Part shown: piece by piece, positions 1 through 10,300 of the stretch
Layout: every line of letters starts with the position of its first letter
How positions within the stretch are numbered: the first letter of the stretch is position 1
Source: Roseiarcus sp963761435
GTDB taxonomy: Bacteria; Pseudomonadota; Alphaproteobacteria; Rhizobiales; Beijerinckiaceae
DNA length: 64,000 nt
Assembly (NCBI GenBank): GCA_963761435.1
Contig: CAVXHJ010000010.1
Span: 1,302,001-1,366,000, forward strand
Direction: 5' to 3'
Notes under the pieces: model-generated
Seen by the model: only the letters and a program-made list of their open reading frames with translations
The model's database searches: none
What the model was told of the DNA's origin: nothing
Translations under genes and position numbers: made by a program

Positions 1-326
1 TCCGGGATTTTCGGATGCGGCGCGGCGCGCGAGATGACGGTGACGACAAGCGGCGCGCCGACGAAGCGCTGCTCCTCCTTGGCGCGCGCGGCCTCGTCGA
101 GATCGGGCCTGTCCTCAAGGGCGATCGCAAGCGCAAGCGCTCCGGCCCGCTCGCGCGCTTTTCCCTCGATGACCACGAACCGCCACGGCGCGAGCTTACC
201 GTGGTCGGGCACCCGTGAGGCGACGGTCAGGATCGTGGCGAGTTCGTCGGCGCCCGGTCCCGGCCCGGTCATCATCGGCGGCGGAACGGATCTTCGGCGT
301 TTGAGGAGCGAGATCGTGTCGTTCAT
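1..326 (-). CDS. Nitroreductase family protein (3' end cut by window edge)
   Basis: The reverse strand from the ATG at 326 reads MNDTISLLKRRRSVPPPMM and continues with VPDHGKLAPWRF, the flavin-binding N-terminal pattern of YdjA-like NAD(P)H nitroreductases (RRRS followed about 30 residues later by PDHGKLxPWR). Such proteins bind FMN and reduce nitro or quinone substrates in the cytoplasm. About 108 residues are present and the protein runs off the left edge, so the C-terminal half is not visible. The physiological substrate cannot be told from sequence. Confidence 0.85.
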   Translation of the reverse strand, partial: MNDTISLLKRRRSVPPPMMTGPGPGADELATILTVASRVPDHGKLAPWRFVVIEGKARERAGALALAIALEDRPDLDEAARAKEEQRFVGAPLVVTVISRAAPHPKIP

Positions 327-481
327 CGTTGTCTCTATCCAAAGCGAAAGGATCGGCTCTTGGCCGAATTCCGGACGGCTGTAAACCGCCCTCGATCCGC
401 CTCAATGTGGCGTCACCAGCCCCGTGAGGGTGGTCGAGCGCCATCAACCGGCGGCGATCTTTTTCGGCAGGGCGAGGCGGA

Positions 482-1474
482 TTGAGACTGACTTGGCGAA
501 TTCTGGCGGCTTCGGTCGCGCTCGTGGCGCTGGTCGCGCCCGCCGGCGCCCAGACGCCGCCGAGCGATCCCGCTCAGGCGCCGTCAAGCGAACCCCCGAG
601 GGCGCACGCAAGCGAATCCGCCCTGGCGACGCTCAGCCTCTCCGCGGTCCTGAACGGCGGCGGCGCGCCCCTTACCGGAGGTCTGCGCTGGCGGATATTC
701 GCCGCACAACCCGACCCGGACGGTGCGCACCCCCTGAACGTCGAATCGAGCGTCGCCCAGCCGACGTTGACGGTTCCTCCGGGAGAGTATGTCGTGCACG
801 CCTCCTTCGGGCTCGCGAGCGCGGCCAAGCGGGTGACGCTCGGCGCCGAGGTTCGCTCTGAGCGGCTCACGCTGTCAGCGGGCGCGCTCAGAATCGAGGG
901 AACTCTCGCCGACGCGCCAATCGACCCGTCCAAACTCTCGCTGGCGATCTACGTGCCGCAGAACCGCAACCCGCTCGGCAAGCTCGTCTACGACCACGGA
1001 AAGGCCGGCGACATTATCGGACTGCCGGAAGGCTCCTATCATATCGTCTCGACCTTCCTCGACACTGTCGGCGCCCATTCGGGAGTGAGCGCGGGCAATT
1101 CAGCGAAGCCGGCGGCGGCCGCGTCGCTTGGCGCGATACCCTCCAATTCGATCGTCAACGCCGACATCAAGGTTATCTCCGGCAAGCGGATCGACGTAAC
1201 GATCCGCCATCGCTGCGCCACGATGACGCTCAAGCTCGTCAACAAGCCCGCCGGTGAGGCTCTCGCCAACACCACCTTCACCGTGCTCACTCCGGGCGGC
1301 GACGTCATCCGCGAACTCGTGGGCGCCTTTCCGGCGCTGGTCCTCGCCGAGGGCGAATACGTGGTCATTGCGCGGCACGATTCCAAGGTCTACCAGTCAA
1401 CCTTCCAGGTTCAGACCGGGATGGACCGCGACGTGGAAGTTGTTGCACAAGAGGGCGGCAAACAGGGGCCGTGA
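482..1474 (+). CDS. Secreted protein of unknown function
   Basis: This 330-residue protein begins with a clear signal peptide (MRLTWRILAASVALVALVAPAGAQ) after a TTG start; no better ATG lies before the signal sequence. The mature part contains several segments that look like repeated beta-sandwich or carboxypeptidase-regulatory-like units (a GGLRWRIF..PPGEYVVHASFG block near residue 65-110 and a similar FPALVLAEGEYVVIARHDSKVYQ block near residue 285-310). I do not recognise the family. It probably sits in the periplasm or on the outer surface. The next gene starts only 4 bases after its stop, so the two may be co-transcribed. Confidence 0.7.
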   Translation: MRLTWRILAASVALVALVAPAGAQTPPSDPAQAPSSEPPRAHASESALATLSLSAVLNGGGAPLTGGLRWRIFAAQPDPDGAHPLNVESSVAQPTLTVPPGEYVVHASFGLASAAKRVTLGAEVRSERLTLSAGALRIEGTLADAPIDPSKLSLAIYVPQNRNPLGKLVYDHGKAGDIIGLPEGSYHIVSTFLDTVGAHSGVSAGNSAKPAAAASLGAIPSNSIVNADIKVISGKRIDVTIRHRCATMTLKLVNKPAGEALANTTFTVLTPGGDVIRELVGAFPALVLAEGEYVVIARHDSKVYQSTFQVQTGMDRDVEVVAQEGGKQGP

Positions 1475-1478
1475 CCGG

Positions 1479-1715
1479 ATGCAGACCTTCTTCGTCCAAA
1501 TCAAATGCGCGCTCGGGCGGACCTACGAGGTCGCAAGCGCTCTGGCGGAAGCGGAAATCGCCTCCGAGATCTATTCGATCGCCGGCGACTACGACATTCT
1601 CGCCAAATTCTACGTCGAATCGAACGTCGATATCGGCCATTTCGTCGGCCACAAGGTCCAGGTCATCCCGGGGATTGTCGACACGCGCACCATGATCACG
1701 TTCAAGGCGTTCTAG
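1479..1715 (+). CDS. Stand-alone Lrp/AsnC ligand-binding (RAM) domain protein
   Basis: The 78-residue product starts MQTFFVQIKCALGRTYEVA and contains the pattern of the RAM effector-binding domain found at the C-terminus of Lrp/AsnC regulators (..YSIAGDYDILAKF.., ..VPGIVDTRTMI-like end IPGIVDTRTMITFKAF). It has no helix-turn-helix, so it is a SARD-type single domain that may bind amino acids or pair with a full-length regulator. The ATG lies 4 bases after the previous stop. The small size is normal for this group. Confidence 0.85.
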   Translation: MQTFFVQIKCALGRTYEVASALAEAEIASEIYSIAGDYDILAKFYVESNVDIGHFVGHKVQVIPGIVDTRTMITFKAF

Positions 1716-1805
1716 CCGGCGTGAGGCGCGCGGCGTTCGATTGTGAGCCTGCGCGGCTCCGAGAGGTCCATGTTCCATCGTCCAACAGCAGCGGCCGTTT
1801 CCAAG

Positions 1806-2219
1806 ATGCGCTCAAGACTCACTCTCGTCCTCCTCTTCAGTTTCTCTGTCGCCGGCGTCGCCCATGCGACGGAAACCGAATTCCTGTTCGACGCGCTGCA
1901 CGGCAAGACGGCCTACCGCGGGTCGTGGGAGAAACTCATGAAGCTCGTGCAGCCGACGCCCGACTGGCTTGTGCAGTTCAACAAGAATTTCGACGGCGTA
2001 GCGAGCCAGATCACGACCCTCACCATCGAAGGCAAGCCGTTCGAGATGTCGTTCGTCTGCAAGCCCACGGACTGCGAAGGGCACAAGTTCGTCGTCCTGT
2101 TCGAGGACAACGGGGCGCACGCCTATGGCGCGCTCGGCGGCAAGGACAATGACCCCGCGTTTTTCGGCAGTCCCTCGCAGCCGGAACAAGAGGCGCTGGC
2201 CAAGGCGGTGAAGGGGTAG
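1806..2219 (+). CDS. ivy: Ivy-family C-type lysozyme inhibitor
   Basis: The protein starting at the ATG at 1806 has a signal peptide (MRSRLTLVLLFSFSVAGVAHA) and a mature part of about 115 residues. It carries the CKPTDCEGHKF segment, matching the CKPHDC loop of the Ivy family in which the disulfide-closed loop plugs the lysozyme active site. The length fits the family. Two upstream in-frame starts (1743, 1770) would place 10-20 residues before the signal peptide and are less likely. It would act in the periplasm, either against exogenous lysozyme or to control lytic transglycosylases. It stands alone between a RAM protein and an antiporter. Confidence 0.85.
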   Translation: MRSRLTLVLLFSFSVAGVAHATETEFLFDALHGKTAYRGSWEKLMKLVQPTPDWLVQFNKNFDGVASQITTLTIEGKPFEMSFVCKPTDCEGHKFVVLFEDNGAHAYGALGGKDNDPAFFGSPSQPEQEALAKAVKG

Positions 2220-2367
2220 CGAGACCGAACGCGCTGTCGTGGCGACGCCGAATGCGGGCCGCGCCTTCGTTCCCCGGATATTCGAGACTGCCTCCTGGCG
2301 CGCGATCGCCTATGCTCGTCGCGTCCGGCTCGCTGCGTGAAAACGGGCATACGGGGGACGCTCGCCC

Positions 2368-3972
2368 ATGACCCAGACGTTTCAGTTATTGATCCTGCTC
2401 CTGATCGTCATTTCCGGAGTCGCGGTCGTGGCGAGGCGATTGGAGGTTCCGCCGTCGATCCTCCTGGTGATTACCGGGATCGGGCTCGCCCTCGTTCCCG
2501 GGCTGCCAACACTCCAACTCGCGCCCGACCTCGTCCTCGTTCTGGTGCTGCCGCCGTTGATCTACTCGTCCGCGGTGGCGATGAGCTGGCGGGAGTTCCG
2601 GTTCAACTTGCGTCCGATCGCGCAGCTTGCGGTCGGATGCGTGGTCTTCACTGCCGCGGCGGTCGCAGCGGCGACCCATTGGCTCCTCGGATTTCCATGG
2701 GCGGTCGGCTTCGTGCTCGGGGCGATCGTCTCTCCGCCCGACGCGGTGGCCCCTCTTGCGGTCGCCCGCCGGATGCAAATTCCGAGGCGGCTCATGATCA
2801 TTCTCGAAGGAGAAGGATTGGCGAACGACGCAACGGCCCTCGTTCTCTATCGTTTCGCGGTGGTCGCGGTGAGCCTCGGGACATTTTCGTTCGGCAAAGC
2901 CGCCGGCAGCCTGGTCGCGATTCTGGCCGGGGAGATCATCTGGGGGATCGGCGTCGGCTGGCTGATGCTCCGCCTGCGGCGCTGGCTCAACGACCCCAAA
3001 GTCGAAATCATGGTCTCGATCCTCACGCCATATGCGGCCTATTGGCCCCCCGAGCAGCTTGGCGGCTCGGGCGTCCTCGCGACGGTCGCCGCCGGGCTCT
3101 ACATCAGCTGGAACGGGCTTCGGCTGATCAGCGCCGCGACCCGGCTCCAGGGCATCTTCTTCTGGGACTTCCTTATCTACCTGATCGAGGGCCTGGTGTT
3201 CCTGATCACTGGGCTTCAGGCGCGCGCGGTCATCTCGGGCATCGGCTCCTACTCGATCTCCGAACTGGCCCTCGCCGCCGCGATCGTGAGCGCGGTGGTC
3301 ATCGTGGCCCGCTTCGTCTGGGTATATCCCTCAGCCTCCGTGCCGCGCTGGCTCATTCCCTCCATTCGGCGCAACGACCCAACGCCGCCGTGGCAGTGGC
3401 AGTTCCTGCTCGGGTTCACCGGAATCCGGGGCGTCGTGTCGCTTGCGGCGGCGCTCGCGATTCCGTACACGACAGCGGACGGAAGCCCCTTTCCAGACCG
3501 CGATCTCATCCTGTTCCTGACCTTTTGCGTGATCTTCGTAACTCTGGTCGGCCTTGGCCTTACCCTGCCCTGGGTCACGCGCGTGCTCGGTCTCGCCCAT
3601 GCCGGACGCCGAGAGCGGCAGGAGGAGAGAAATGAGGAGTTCCGGGCGCGACGGCGGGCCCTCGAGGCGGCGATCGGCGCGCTCGACCGGCTGACGACCG
3701 AGCGGAGAGCGCCGGAATCGGTTGTCCGGCCGATTCGTGTCGCCCAAACTGAGCGGCTCAAACTCGTCGACCATCGCAGCGACGGCGACGTCCGTCACAG
3801 GAAGCTGGTCGATCTCGGCGATGAGATCGAGCTCGCGCTCATCGGCGCCGAGCGAGACTTCATCAACGACCTTTATCGCGATGGCGAACTTAAGGATGAG
3901 CAGCGTCGGCATATCGAGCGCGAACTCGATTTGCGCGACGCCCATCTTGCCAATCTGCGTTCGACCGAATGA
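2368..3972 (+). CDS. CPA1-family Na+/H+ (monovalent cation:proton) antiporter
   Basis: This 534-residue membrane protein has about 12 hydrophobic segments and the CPA1 signature residues: SPPDAVAP near residues 122-129 and EGEGLANDATA near 147-157, where the paired acidic residues bind the cation. The last roughly 130 residues, after the final membrane helix (..LPWVTRVLGLA), are charged and rich in Arg and Glu and form a cytoplasmic tail. It would exchange Na+ or K+ for protons across the inner membrane. The ATG at 2368 directly precedes the first helix. Confidence 0.92.
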   Translation: MTQTFQLLILLLIVISGVAVVARRLEVPPSILLVITGIGLALVPGLPTLQLAPDLVLVLVLPPLIYSSAVAMSWREFRFNLRPIAQLAVGCVVFTAAAVAAATHWLLGFPWAVGFVLGAIVSPPDAVAPLAVARRMQIPRRLMIILEGEGLANDATALVLYRFAVVAVSLGTFSFGKAAGSLVAILAGEIIWGIGVGWLMLRLRRWLNDPKVEIMVSILTPYAAYWPPEQLGGSGVLATVAAGLYISWNGLRLISAATRLQGIFFWDFLIYLIEGLVFLITGLQARAVISGIGSYSISELALAAAIVSAVVIVARFVWVYPSASVPRWLIPSIRRNDPTPPWQWQFLLGFTGIRGVVSLAAALAIPYTTADGSPFPDRDLILFLTFCVIFVTLVGLGLTLPWVTRVLGLAHAGRRERQEERNEEFRARRRALEAAIGALDRLTTERRAPESVVRPIRVAQTERLKLVDHRSDGDVRHRKLVDLGDEIELALIGAERDFINDLYRDGELKDEQRRHIERELDLRDAHLANLRSTE

Positions 3973-4011
3973 GCCGAAGCGGCTGCCGCGTTCCCCTGCG
4001 CGGCGGCGCCC

Positions 4012-4524
4012 TCAGGCCACCTCGAGCATGAACGGCGTCCCCTCGAAGCAAGCCTCGCCGCGGCCGATGGCCGCAATCGCCTCCTTCATCCGCCCGCGCC
4101 GGCCGAGCGCATCGTCGGCGAGGGCGACCAGGCGCGAGTTGGGCGAGGCGGTCGGAGAGGCGGCTCGAATCGCCTTTGCGACGGCCAATTCGTCGGCGTC
4201 GGGCTTGAGCGCGCAGGCCGCGATGTAGGCGGCGGCCGTCGAGCGACTGACGCCGGCGTAGCAATGGATCACCATAGGTTCGGCGCGGTCCCAGGCGTGG
4301 ACGAAGCCGAGCAGATCTTCGAGGTGGGTCGTGTCGGGCAAGACCTGTCCGGGGGTCGGCTCGACGATGTCGGAGACGGCGAGAAAGAGATGCCGCTCGG
4401 GTCGGATCGCAGCCGGGCGTTCGACCTCGGCGCCGGGACTGATGAGGGTAATGAGCGAGCGGGCGCGCGTTTGCGCCACGGTTTCGGCGATCAGCGCGAG
4501 CGAACAGACGTGAAGGCGGGGCAT
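4012..4524 (-). CDS. Tyrosine phosphatase-like protein (CX5R phosphatase)
   Basis: The 170-residue protein starting at the ATG at 4524 carries the active-site loop HCYAGVSRSTAAA (Cys88, Arg94), the CX5R signature of protein tyrosine and dual-specificity phosphatases. The upstream-extended frame to 4668 would overlap the HD gene and adds an Arg-rich stretch with no homology feel, so 4524 is preferred. It is the last of three minus-strand genes (tag, HD hydrolase, phosphatase) that likely form an operon, with a 25-base gap to the HD gene. Its substrate is unknown. Confidence 0.85.
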   Translation of the reverse strand: MPRLHVCSLALIAETVAQTRARSLITLISPGAEVERPAAIRPERHLFLAVSDIVEPTPGQVLPDTTHLEDLLGFVHAWDRAEPMVIHCYAGVSRSTAAAYIAACALKPDADELAVAKAIRAASPTASPNSRLVALADDALGRRGRMKEAIAAIGRGEACFEGTPFMLEVA

Positions 4525-4549
4525 GCGGAGTTTCCTTGCGGCAGCGCCG

Positions 4550-5164
4550 TTATAATGTCGCGTCGGCTCCGGCGTCGAGTTCGATGAAACGGGCGAGGAA
4601 TCGCCCCTCCGCCGCCGCCGGGCGCATGGGCTCGAGATAGCGGGCGAAGTCGTGAAGCGGCAGATCATGGGCTCCGAACAGTTTGCGCGCCTCTGCGATC
4701 GAAAAGCCGGCGAGAGCCGTCGCCTCGAGATAGGCCGAGGCTCGATCGGCGATCTTGATCGCGCGGGTGAGGTCGTCAGCCGCCTCGGCGGGCAGACCGA
4801 AGCGAATGTGGATGGCGCGCTTGAGGCGCTCCTCGATCAGCTTGTAGTCGCCGCCGATCGCCGCCTTGAACGGCGAGATCATGTCGCCGATCACATATTC
4901 GGGCGCGTCATGCAGGAGCGCCGTGAGCCGCGCCTTGCCGGACGGAGCGGCGAGCCCGGCGGTGAACAAAGCCTCTACCAGCAGCGAATGCTGGGCGACG
5001 GAGAAGATCTCCGGCCCCTGGGTCTGGCCGTTCCAGCGGGCCACGCGCGCCAACCCATGGGCGATATCGGCGATCTCGACGTCGAGCGGCGAAGGATCGA
5101 TGAGGTCGAGCCTTCTCCCCGACAGCATTCGCTGCCAGGCGCGGCGCGCTCCGCCCTCGCTCAC
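4550..5164 (-). CDS. HD-domain hydrolase, YfbR-like
   Basis: This 204-residue protein has the HD-superfamily metal pattern AQHS (His59) followed by LLHDAPEYVIGD (His85-Asp86), as in YfbR-type 5'-deoxynucleotidases, and the spacing IFSVAQHSLLV matches that group. It would cleave phosphate from deoxynucleoside monophosphates or a related nucleotide in the cytoplasm. Its start codon overlaps the stop of the tag gene by 4 bases (ATGA), which indicates translational coupling with the DNA-repair glycosylase. Confidence 0.85.
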   Translation of the reverse strand: MSEGGARRAWQRMLSGRRLDLIDPSPLDVEIADIAHGLARVARWNGQTQGPEIFSVAQHSLLVEALFTAGLAAPSGKARLTALLHDAPEYVIGDMISPFKAAIGGDYKLIEERLKRAIHIRFGLPAEAADDLTRAIKIADRASAYLEATALAGFSIAEARKLFGAHDLPLHDFARYLEPMRPAAAEGRFLARFIELDAGADATL

Positions 5165-5823
5165 GGCTTAAACTCACGCGCCAGCGCGCGGCAGGCCTCG
5201 TGACGGCAGCAGTTGACCAGATGGTCATTGACCATGCCGGTCGCCTGCATGAAGGCGTAGATGATCGTCGGCCCGACGAAATTGCCGCCCCGCGCGCGCA
5301 GGTCCTTGGCGATGGCGCGCGAAACGTCGCTCTCGGCCTGCATCTCGGCCATGCTGCGGCGCGCGTTCTGGATCGGACGGCCGTCGACGAAGCCCCACAG
5401 GTGACGGGCAAGCCCGCCTTTATCCTCGAGGTCCAGAGTGATGCGCGCCAGCGCCGCCGTCGCCTCGATCTTGGCCCGGTTGCGCACGATGCCGGCGTCC
5501 TGCATCAGCGCGTCCTTCTTCTTGTCGCTCCACCGCGCGATCTTGCTTGGATCAAAGCCGTCGAACGCCTTGCGGAACGCGGGGCGCTTGCGCAGGATCG
5601 TGATCCAGGAGAGCCCCGCCTGGAAGCCATCGAGGACGAGCTTCTCGAACAGGGCCCGGTCGTCGTATTCCGGCACGCCCCATTCCTCGTCGTGATAGGC
5701 GAGGTAGAGCGGATCTTGGCCCGGCCACGGACACCGGAGGAGACCGTCCGCGCCCTTGACCGCTGTCAAGACGCGCGGCGGCTTCTCCCTCTCGAGCAGC
5801 AGCGGCTTCTCCTTGCCGGCCAT
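5161..5823 (-). CDS. tag: DNA-3-methyladenine glycosylase I
   Basis: The 220-residue protein contains the TagI signature: RCPWP (zinc Cys31), YHDEEWGVP (zinc His44 and substrate pocket), LDGFQAGLSWITILRKR and the GxTIxYAFMQA..GMVNDHLVNCCRH end with the C-terminal zinc ligands. TagI removes 3-methyladenine from alkylated DNA. An N-terminal extension of about 28 residues precedes the conserved core, slightly longer than the usual 190. It heads a three-gene minus-strand operon and is divergent from acuI with about 100 bases between. Confidence 0.95.
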   Translation of the reverse strand: MAGKEKPLLLEREKPPRVLTAVKGADGLLRCPWPGQDPLYLAYHDEEWGVPEYDDRALFEKLVLDGFQAGLSWITILRKRPAFRKAFDGFDPSKIARWSDKKKDALMQDAGIVRNRAKIEATAALARITLDLEDKGGLARHLWGFVDGRPIQNARRSMAEMQAESDVSRAIAKDLRARGGNFVGPTIIYAFMQATGMVNDHLVNCCRHEACRALAREFKP

Positions 5824-5927
5824 CAGCGGCCCTCCTTCTCAACGGTCCTCGCGCCAAGCCGATTGACCGGCCCGGAATCTCACCCATAGACTCGGCGCCA
5901 CCCCTCGCCAACTCAAGGGCATACGCC

Positions 5928-6911
5928 ATGACGTTCCGCGCCGTTCGAGCCGACAAGACCGACGACGGCCACACCGTCCGCTTCGCCGACATGGAGGATG
6001 CGGACCTGATGGAAGGCGACGTGACGATCCGCGTCACCCACTCGACTGTCAATTACAAGGATGGGCTCGCGCTCAGCGGCAAGTCGCCGATCATCCGCCG
6101 CTTCCCGATGGTGCTCGGCGTCGATCTCGCCGGCGTCGTCGAGACGTCGCGCCGGGCGGACTTCGCTCCGGGGGACGAGGTGGTCCTGACCGGCCACGGC
6201 CTGAGCGAGACGCATTTCGGCGGCTATTCCGAGAAGGCGCGGGTGAACGGCGACTGGCTGGTCAAGCTGCCCAAGGGGCTGACCCAGGCCGAGGCGATGG
6301 CGATAGGCACCGCGGGCTTCACGGCGATGCTGGCGCTGATGGCGCTCGAGCGCCAGGGTCTGACGCCGTCGTCGGGGCCGGCGCTGGTCACGGGCGCGGC
6401 CGGGGGTGTCGGCTCGATGGCGATCGCGCTCCTCGCGGGCAAGGGCTGGACGGTCGTCGCCTCGACCGGGCGGCTCGGCGAGACCGACTATCTCAAGGCG
6501 CTCGGCGCGGCCGAGGTCATCGACCGGGCGACGCTCGGCCAGCCCGGGAGGCCGCTCGGCAAGGAGCGCTGGGCGGCGGCGGTCGACAGCGTGGGCTCGA
6601 CGACGCTCGCCAACGTGGTCGCCCAGACCCAGTACGGCGGCGCGGTCGCGGCCTGCGGCCTCGCGGGGGGCATGGACCTGCCTGCGACGGTCGCGCCGTT
6701 CATCCTGCGCGGCGTCGCGCTCCTCGGGATCGAGAGCGTCCACTGCCCGGCCCCGCGCCGGCTCGAAGCGTGGCAACGGCTCGCGGCCGATCTCGACCGC
6801 GCCAAGCTCGCGGCAATGACCGTGACGATCCCGTTGGATCAGGTGTTCGACGCGGGGGCGCGGATCGTGAAGGGCGAGACGCGGGGGCGGCTGGTGGTGT
6901 CGATCCGGTGA
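5928..6911 (+). CDS. acuI: Acrylyl-CoA reductase (NADPH), MDR superfamily
   Basis: This 327-residue protein is a YhdH/AcuI-type medium-chain reductase: HSTVNYKDGLALSG near residue 43, a GVDLAGVVE segment, the Rossmann NADPH motif TGAAGGVGSMA near 157-167 and the ending family block PAPRRLEAWQRLAADLD. It lacks the structural-zinc cysteines of alcohol dehydrogenases. AcuI reduces acrylyl-CoA to propionyl-CoA and is common in phototrophic alphaproteobacteria, where it works in 3-hydroxypropionate or DMSP metabolism. It is a single gene here, divergent from tag. Confidence 0.9.
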   Translation: MTFRAVRADKTDDGHTVRFADMEDADLMEGDVTIRVTHSTVNYKDGLALSGKSPIIRRFPMVLGVDLAGVVETSRRADFAPGDEVVLTGHGLSETHFGGYSEKARVNGDWLVKLPKGLTQAEAMAIGTAGFTAMLALMALERQGLTPSSGPALVTGAAGGVGSMAIALLAGKGWTVVASTGRLGETDYLKALGAAEVIDRATLGQPGRPLGKERWAAAVDSVGSTTLANVVAQTQYGGAVAACGLAGGMDLPATVAPFILRGVALLGIESVHCPAPRRLEAWQRLAADLDRAKLAAMTVTIPLDQVFDAGARIVKGETRGRLVVSIR

Positions 6912-6959
6912 GGCGGCGCGGCCGTTGTTTTACGTTGTGAGAGAGTTCATTCTATCCGA

Positions 6960-7090
6960 TCCAAGCATTTTCCAAATTTAGCCAAATCCAGCAAAATCCA
7001 GCCAAGGCCGAGCAAAATTTTTCAAAGGAAAAGGCTTTGATTTCCTTGGATTCTCTTCGCGGAAATGAGCCTTTTCAAAGGGTTGCGCCG
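6960..7090 (-). repeat. Intergenic element, family copy A (conserved head plus short-repeat tail)
   Basis: This copy lies in the 400-base gap 6912-7311 after acuI. Read on the minus strand, 7087 to 7061 carries the head AACCCTTTGAAAAGGCTCA followed by TTTCCGCG, and the stretch down to about 6960 is a pyrimidine-rich tail of degenerate TTTTGCTGGATTT-like units. Two related elements are at 44459-44585 and 51476-51595. A run of nine C lies beside it at 7091-7099. The remainder of the gap (7100-7311) shows no gene that I can support. Confidence 0.55.
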
Positions 7091-7311
7091 ACCCCCCCCC
7101 GCGGAAATCTTTTCATGGCGCCCGCTTACGACAGGCACAATTTGTGAAACTCGCCGGGCGCGCCGGACGAGGGAAAAGCGGGTGAGCGCCGGGATGTGTT
7201 TGTTGGTCCTGTCATGATGAGCCATCATAACGCGGCTTTCTGATTTACGCAAGATAAGGTCGCTGAGCTCGTGAATCTCCCTAGTCTGGCGGGCTCCGGC
7301 CGGACCCGGGC

Positions 7312-10300
7312 TCAGGCCGCGTCGAGCCGCCGGATTTCCGCCTCGAACGCGAAGCGCAACTGCGCGGCCTCCTCGTCCGGCAGCCAGTTCGTCATCTGCG
7401 GAAAGACGGTGCGCCAGTAAGCCGTGCGGCGCGCGTCCCACGGGAAACTTTGCGCCGCGCGCGCTTTCGCCAGCACGCGCAGGAGTTCCGCCCGCACTTC
7501 GTCCGGATCGGCGCGATAGTCCGAAGCCGCGCGGTCCAGCCCCGGAAGCTCGGGCTCGCTCTCGCCGAACAGGTCCATTTGGCGGGTCATGAGCGGCGGT
7601 TCGTCCTCGTTGGGCGGCGAATTCGGGAGCGAATTCTGCCAGACGGCGCGCCTCATGGCGACGGCCCGTCGGCATTTGTCCCCGGCTCCGTCGCTGGCCG
7701 CCGCGACGAGCGGCCCGGCGACGATCCGGTCGAGCAGGTCGGCCTGGCGCGGCTCGAGCGCGACGAGCCGGCCGAGCACGTTGAGGAGGTTCAACAGGTC
7801 CTCGGTATATTCGGCGAGCCAGCCGTCGGGCTGGATCTTTTCCAGCGGCGAGGGCGGCCGCCTGTCGCCGATCATGGGCTTGGTCCGGTCGCGCCTGCGG
7901 TAGCTGAACCATTGGTCGAGCACGATTCTTGCCGGAAACCTCATAATTCCGCATGGCCGGCGTGACATTGTCGACGAAGCCCTTGCCGATGACGAGACGC
8001 CGCTTGGCCGCGTCGTAATCCATGGTCTCGGGCAGCGGCTCGGGCGCGCCGGGAATGGCGCCGTCAGCGGGAATGGTCGGCCTCTCGTTCGGCGGCAGGC
8101 GCGGCGGCCCTTTCGGCCGGCCGGCGGCCGGATCGACGAAGCGCTCGCCGTAGCAATGCAGCCAGACCAATTCGCGTCCGAGCGCGGCGGCTTCGTCGAA
8201 CAAAGCTTTGTCCGCCGTGAGCGGCAAGCGCAGGCCGGGCCGCACGAGATCGGCTTTGAACCGGGCGGTGAAGGCGGGATGCGCCATCACCGCGGCGATA
8301 TAGGCGATCACGTCTTCCGGCGTGACGGGAGCGCCGAGCGCCTTGGCAAGCGTCTGCAAAATTTCCGCGCGCACGTTCGATTGCGTCGCCTGCGCATTGG
8401 CCCAGAGCGGATAAACACGACCGCCGCGAGCCTTTATAGTGATGGAGGTCCGGCACGAGGGAACTGAAGCAAATCGCGGGACCGGGAGGCCTAACGGGTT
8501 GATCCTCTAGCGCGGTCAAGAAAACCTGTCGCCCAGACCACCCTTCCCAAAGCTCGGCGTGGATCGTTAAGCAGGCGAGCGTCGCGAATGATCCACTGGC
8601 GATCGAGGGTTCGGAACGCATAGCGGATTGGCTCCGGACATGGTCCACTGTCATTTTTGATCGACACGTCCCGAGTACGCGCGAAACCGAGATGCTGTTC
8701 GACCGTCTTGCCAATGTTTCGGCTGGCGACCTTGCCCTTTCGCATTTGCGGATGAAACAACTCTTCTTTTCGCCGTCGGATCCTTCTCGGTGATCAGGCG
8801 TCCCAACGCTGTCGCAAGGTTTCGCGATCCGGCGCAATGACCCATGTCCGGCCGGGCATCACCCCCGAGCCGTCATAGTCGAACAGCGCGCCGAGCGGCG
8901 CAAAATCGGCCCACGTCCCGCCGACTTCCGGCAGAAAAGGCGCGCGCCAGTCGGTTGGACAATCGATCCAGTCTTTCGCGTCAAGAGACAGCGCCGCGAG
9001 CGCTTTGAACTTGTCCTCCCGCCTGCCTTTCGGCAACGCGCGAAAGCGCACGCGCGCCGGCGTCTTGTCATCCTTGCCGAGCTTTCGCGCCGCGAGCACG
9101 ATGCAGACCGGCTGCTGCACGCCCTCGAAGATCCGCGTCGGAACGTCCGGCTGGTGGCCCTCGGGCGAACAGTCGATCACCAAAATGTCCGAGCAGGTCC
9201 GGCGCAGGTCGTCGCGCATCTTCTCGAAGCCCGGCCCATTGAGAAAGCCGGCGACGGTGATGAAGCAGACAATGCCTTCCTCGTCCGTATCCTTGAGACC
9301 CGTCGCGGCGAAGCGCCCGGCGCCGAATACCTTCAGCGTCGCCCAGCGCCAGAAATAGACATAGAGATTCTTGAGGTGCTTTCCGTGCGCGCCGACGCCC
9401 CAGTCAGACGGCGCTTTCCAGCGGTCGAGCGGCGCGTGCAGCTTGCCGCCGGCGCCGTTCTCGATCCAGCCACCGCGCCCCTGCGCCTTTTCCTTGTACG
9501 GCGGATTGCCGATGACGACGGTGATCGGCTGATCGCGCTTGACCTTGTTCGCCTCGCGCCGCGATTTGGCGATCGCCTCGACGATCTGCGGCAATTGCTC
9601 CTCCTCGACGAAGGGATTGCCGAGCGTGTCGGTGATGTAGAGATTGAGTTCGGGCGGGGCCTGTTGCGCGGCCGTCTTGGTCAGGGATCGCATTTCGGCG
9701 AGCAGGCGCAATTGCGCGACGGCGAACGGGCCGAACTGGAGCTCGAAGCCGAACAGCCGTTTCGCGGCGGCGGCGATCGCAGCCGGAACCGTGCCCGCGC
9801 CCTGATCCTTTTCGACATTGGCGGCGATTTTCCGCAAGGCGCCGAGCAGGAACGTGCCCGTTCCGACCGCCGGATCGGCGAGCGTGACGTCCGACGAGGC
9901 GAGCCCAGCCGCCCGCTCGAACAGAGGCCCGCGCAAAGCCTGATCGACGAGGTTGACCATCGCTTCGACGACTTCCGGGGGCGTGTAATAGGAGCCGGTG
10001 AGCTTGCGCAGCCGGTTGTCGTAGACCTCGAGGAAATGCTCATAGAAATAGAGCCAGGCTTCCGGCTTGTCCTTGCTGAGCGTCGCCCAGTTCACTTCGT
10101 CGAGGACGCGGGTCAGCGTGCCGAGCGAGGTTTTCAGCGATTGCTGATTGGCTTCGTCCTGGGTCAGGAGGTTGAGCGCCGTGCCGATCAGCGTGTTCGT
10201 TTTTCGCAGTCGGATCGCCGCCAGTTCGACGCCGTCCTTCAGCGAAATGTCGAACGCGCTGCGCCATCAGGAGGCCGAAGGTCACGGCCTGCGCATAGCC

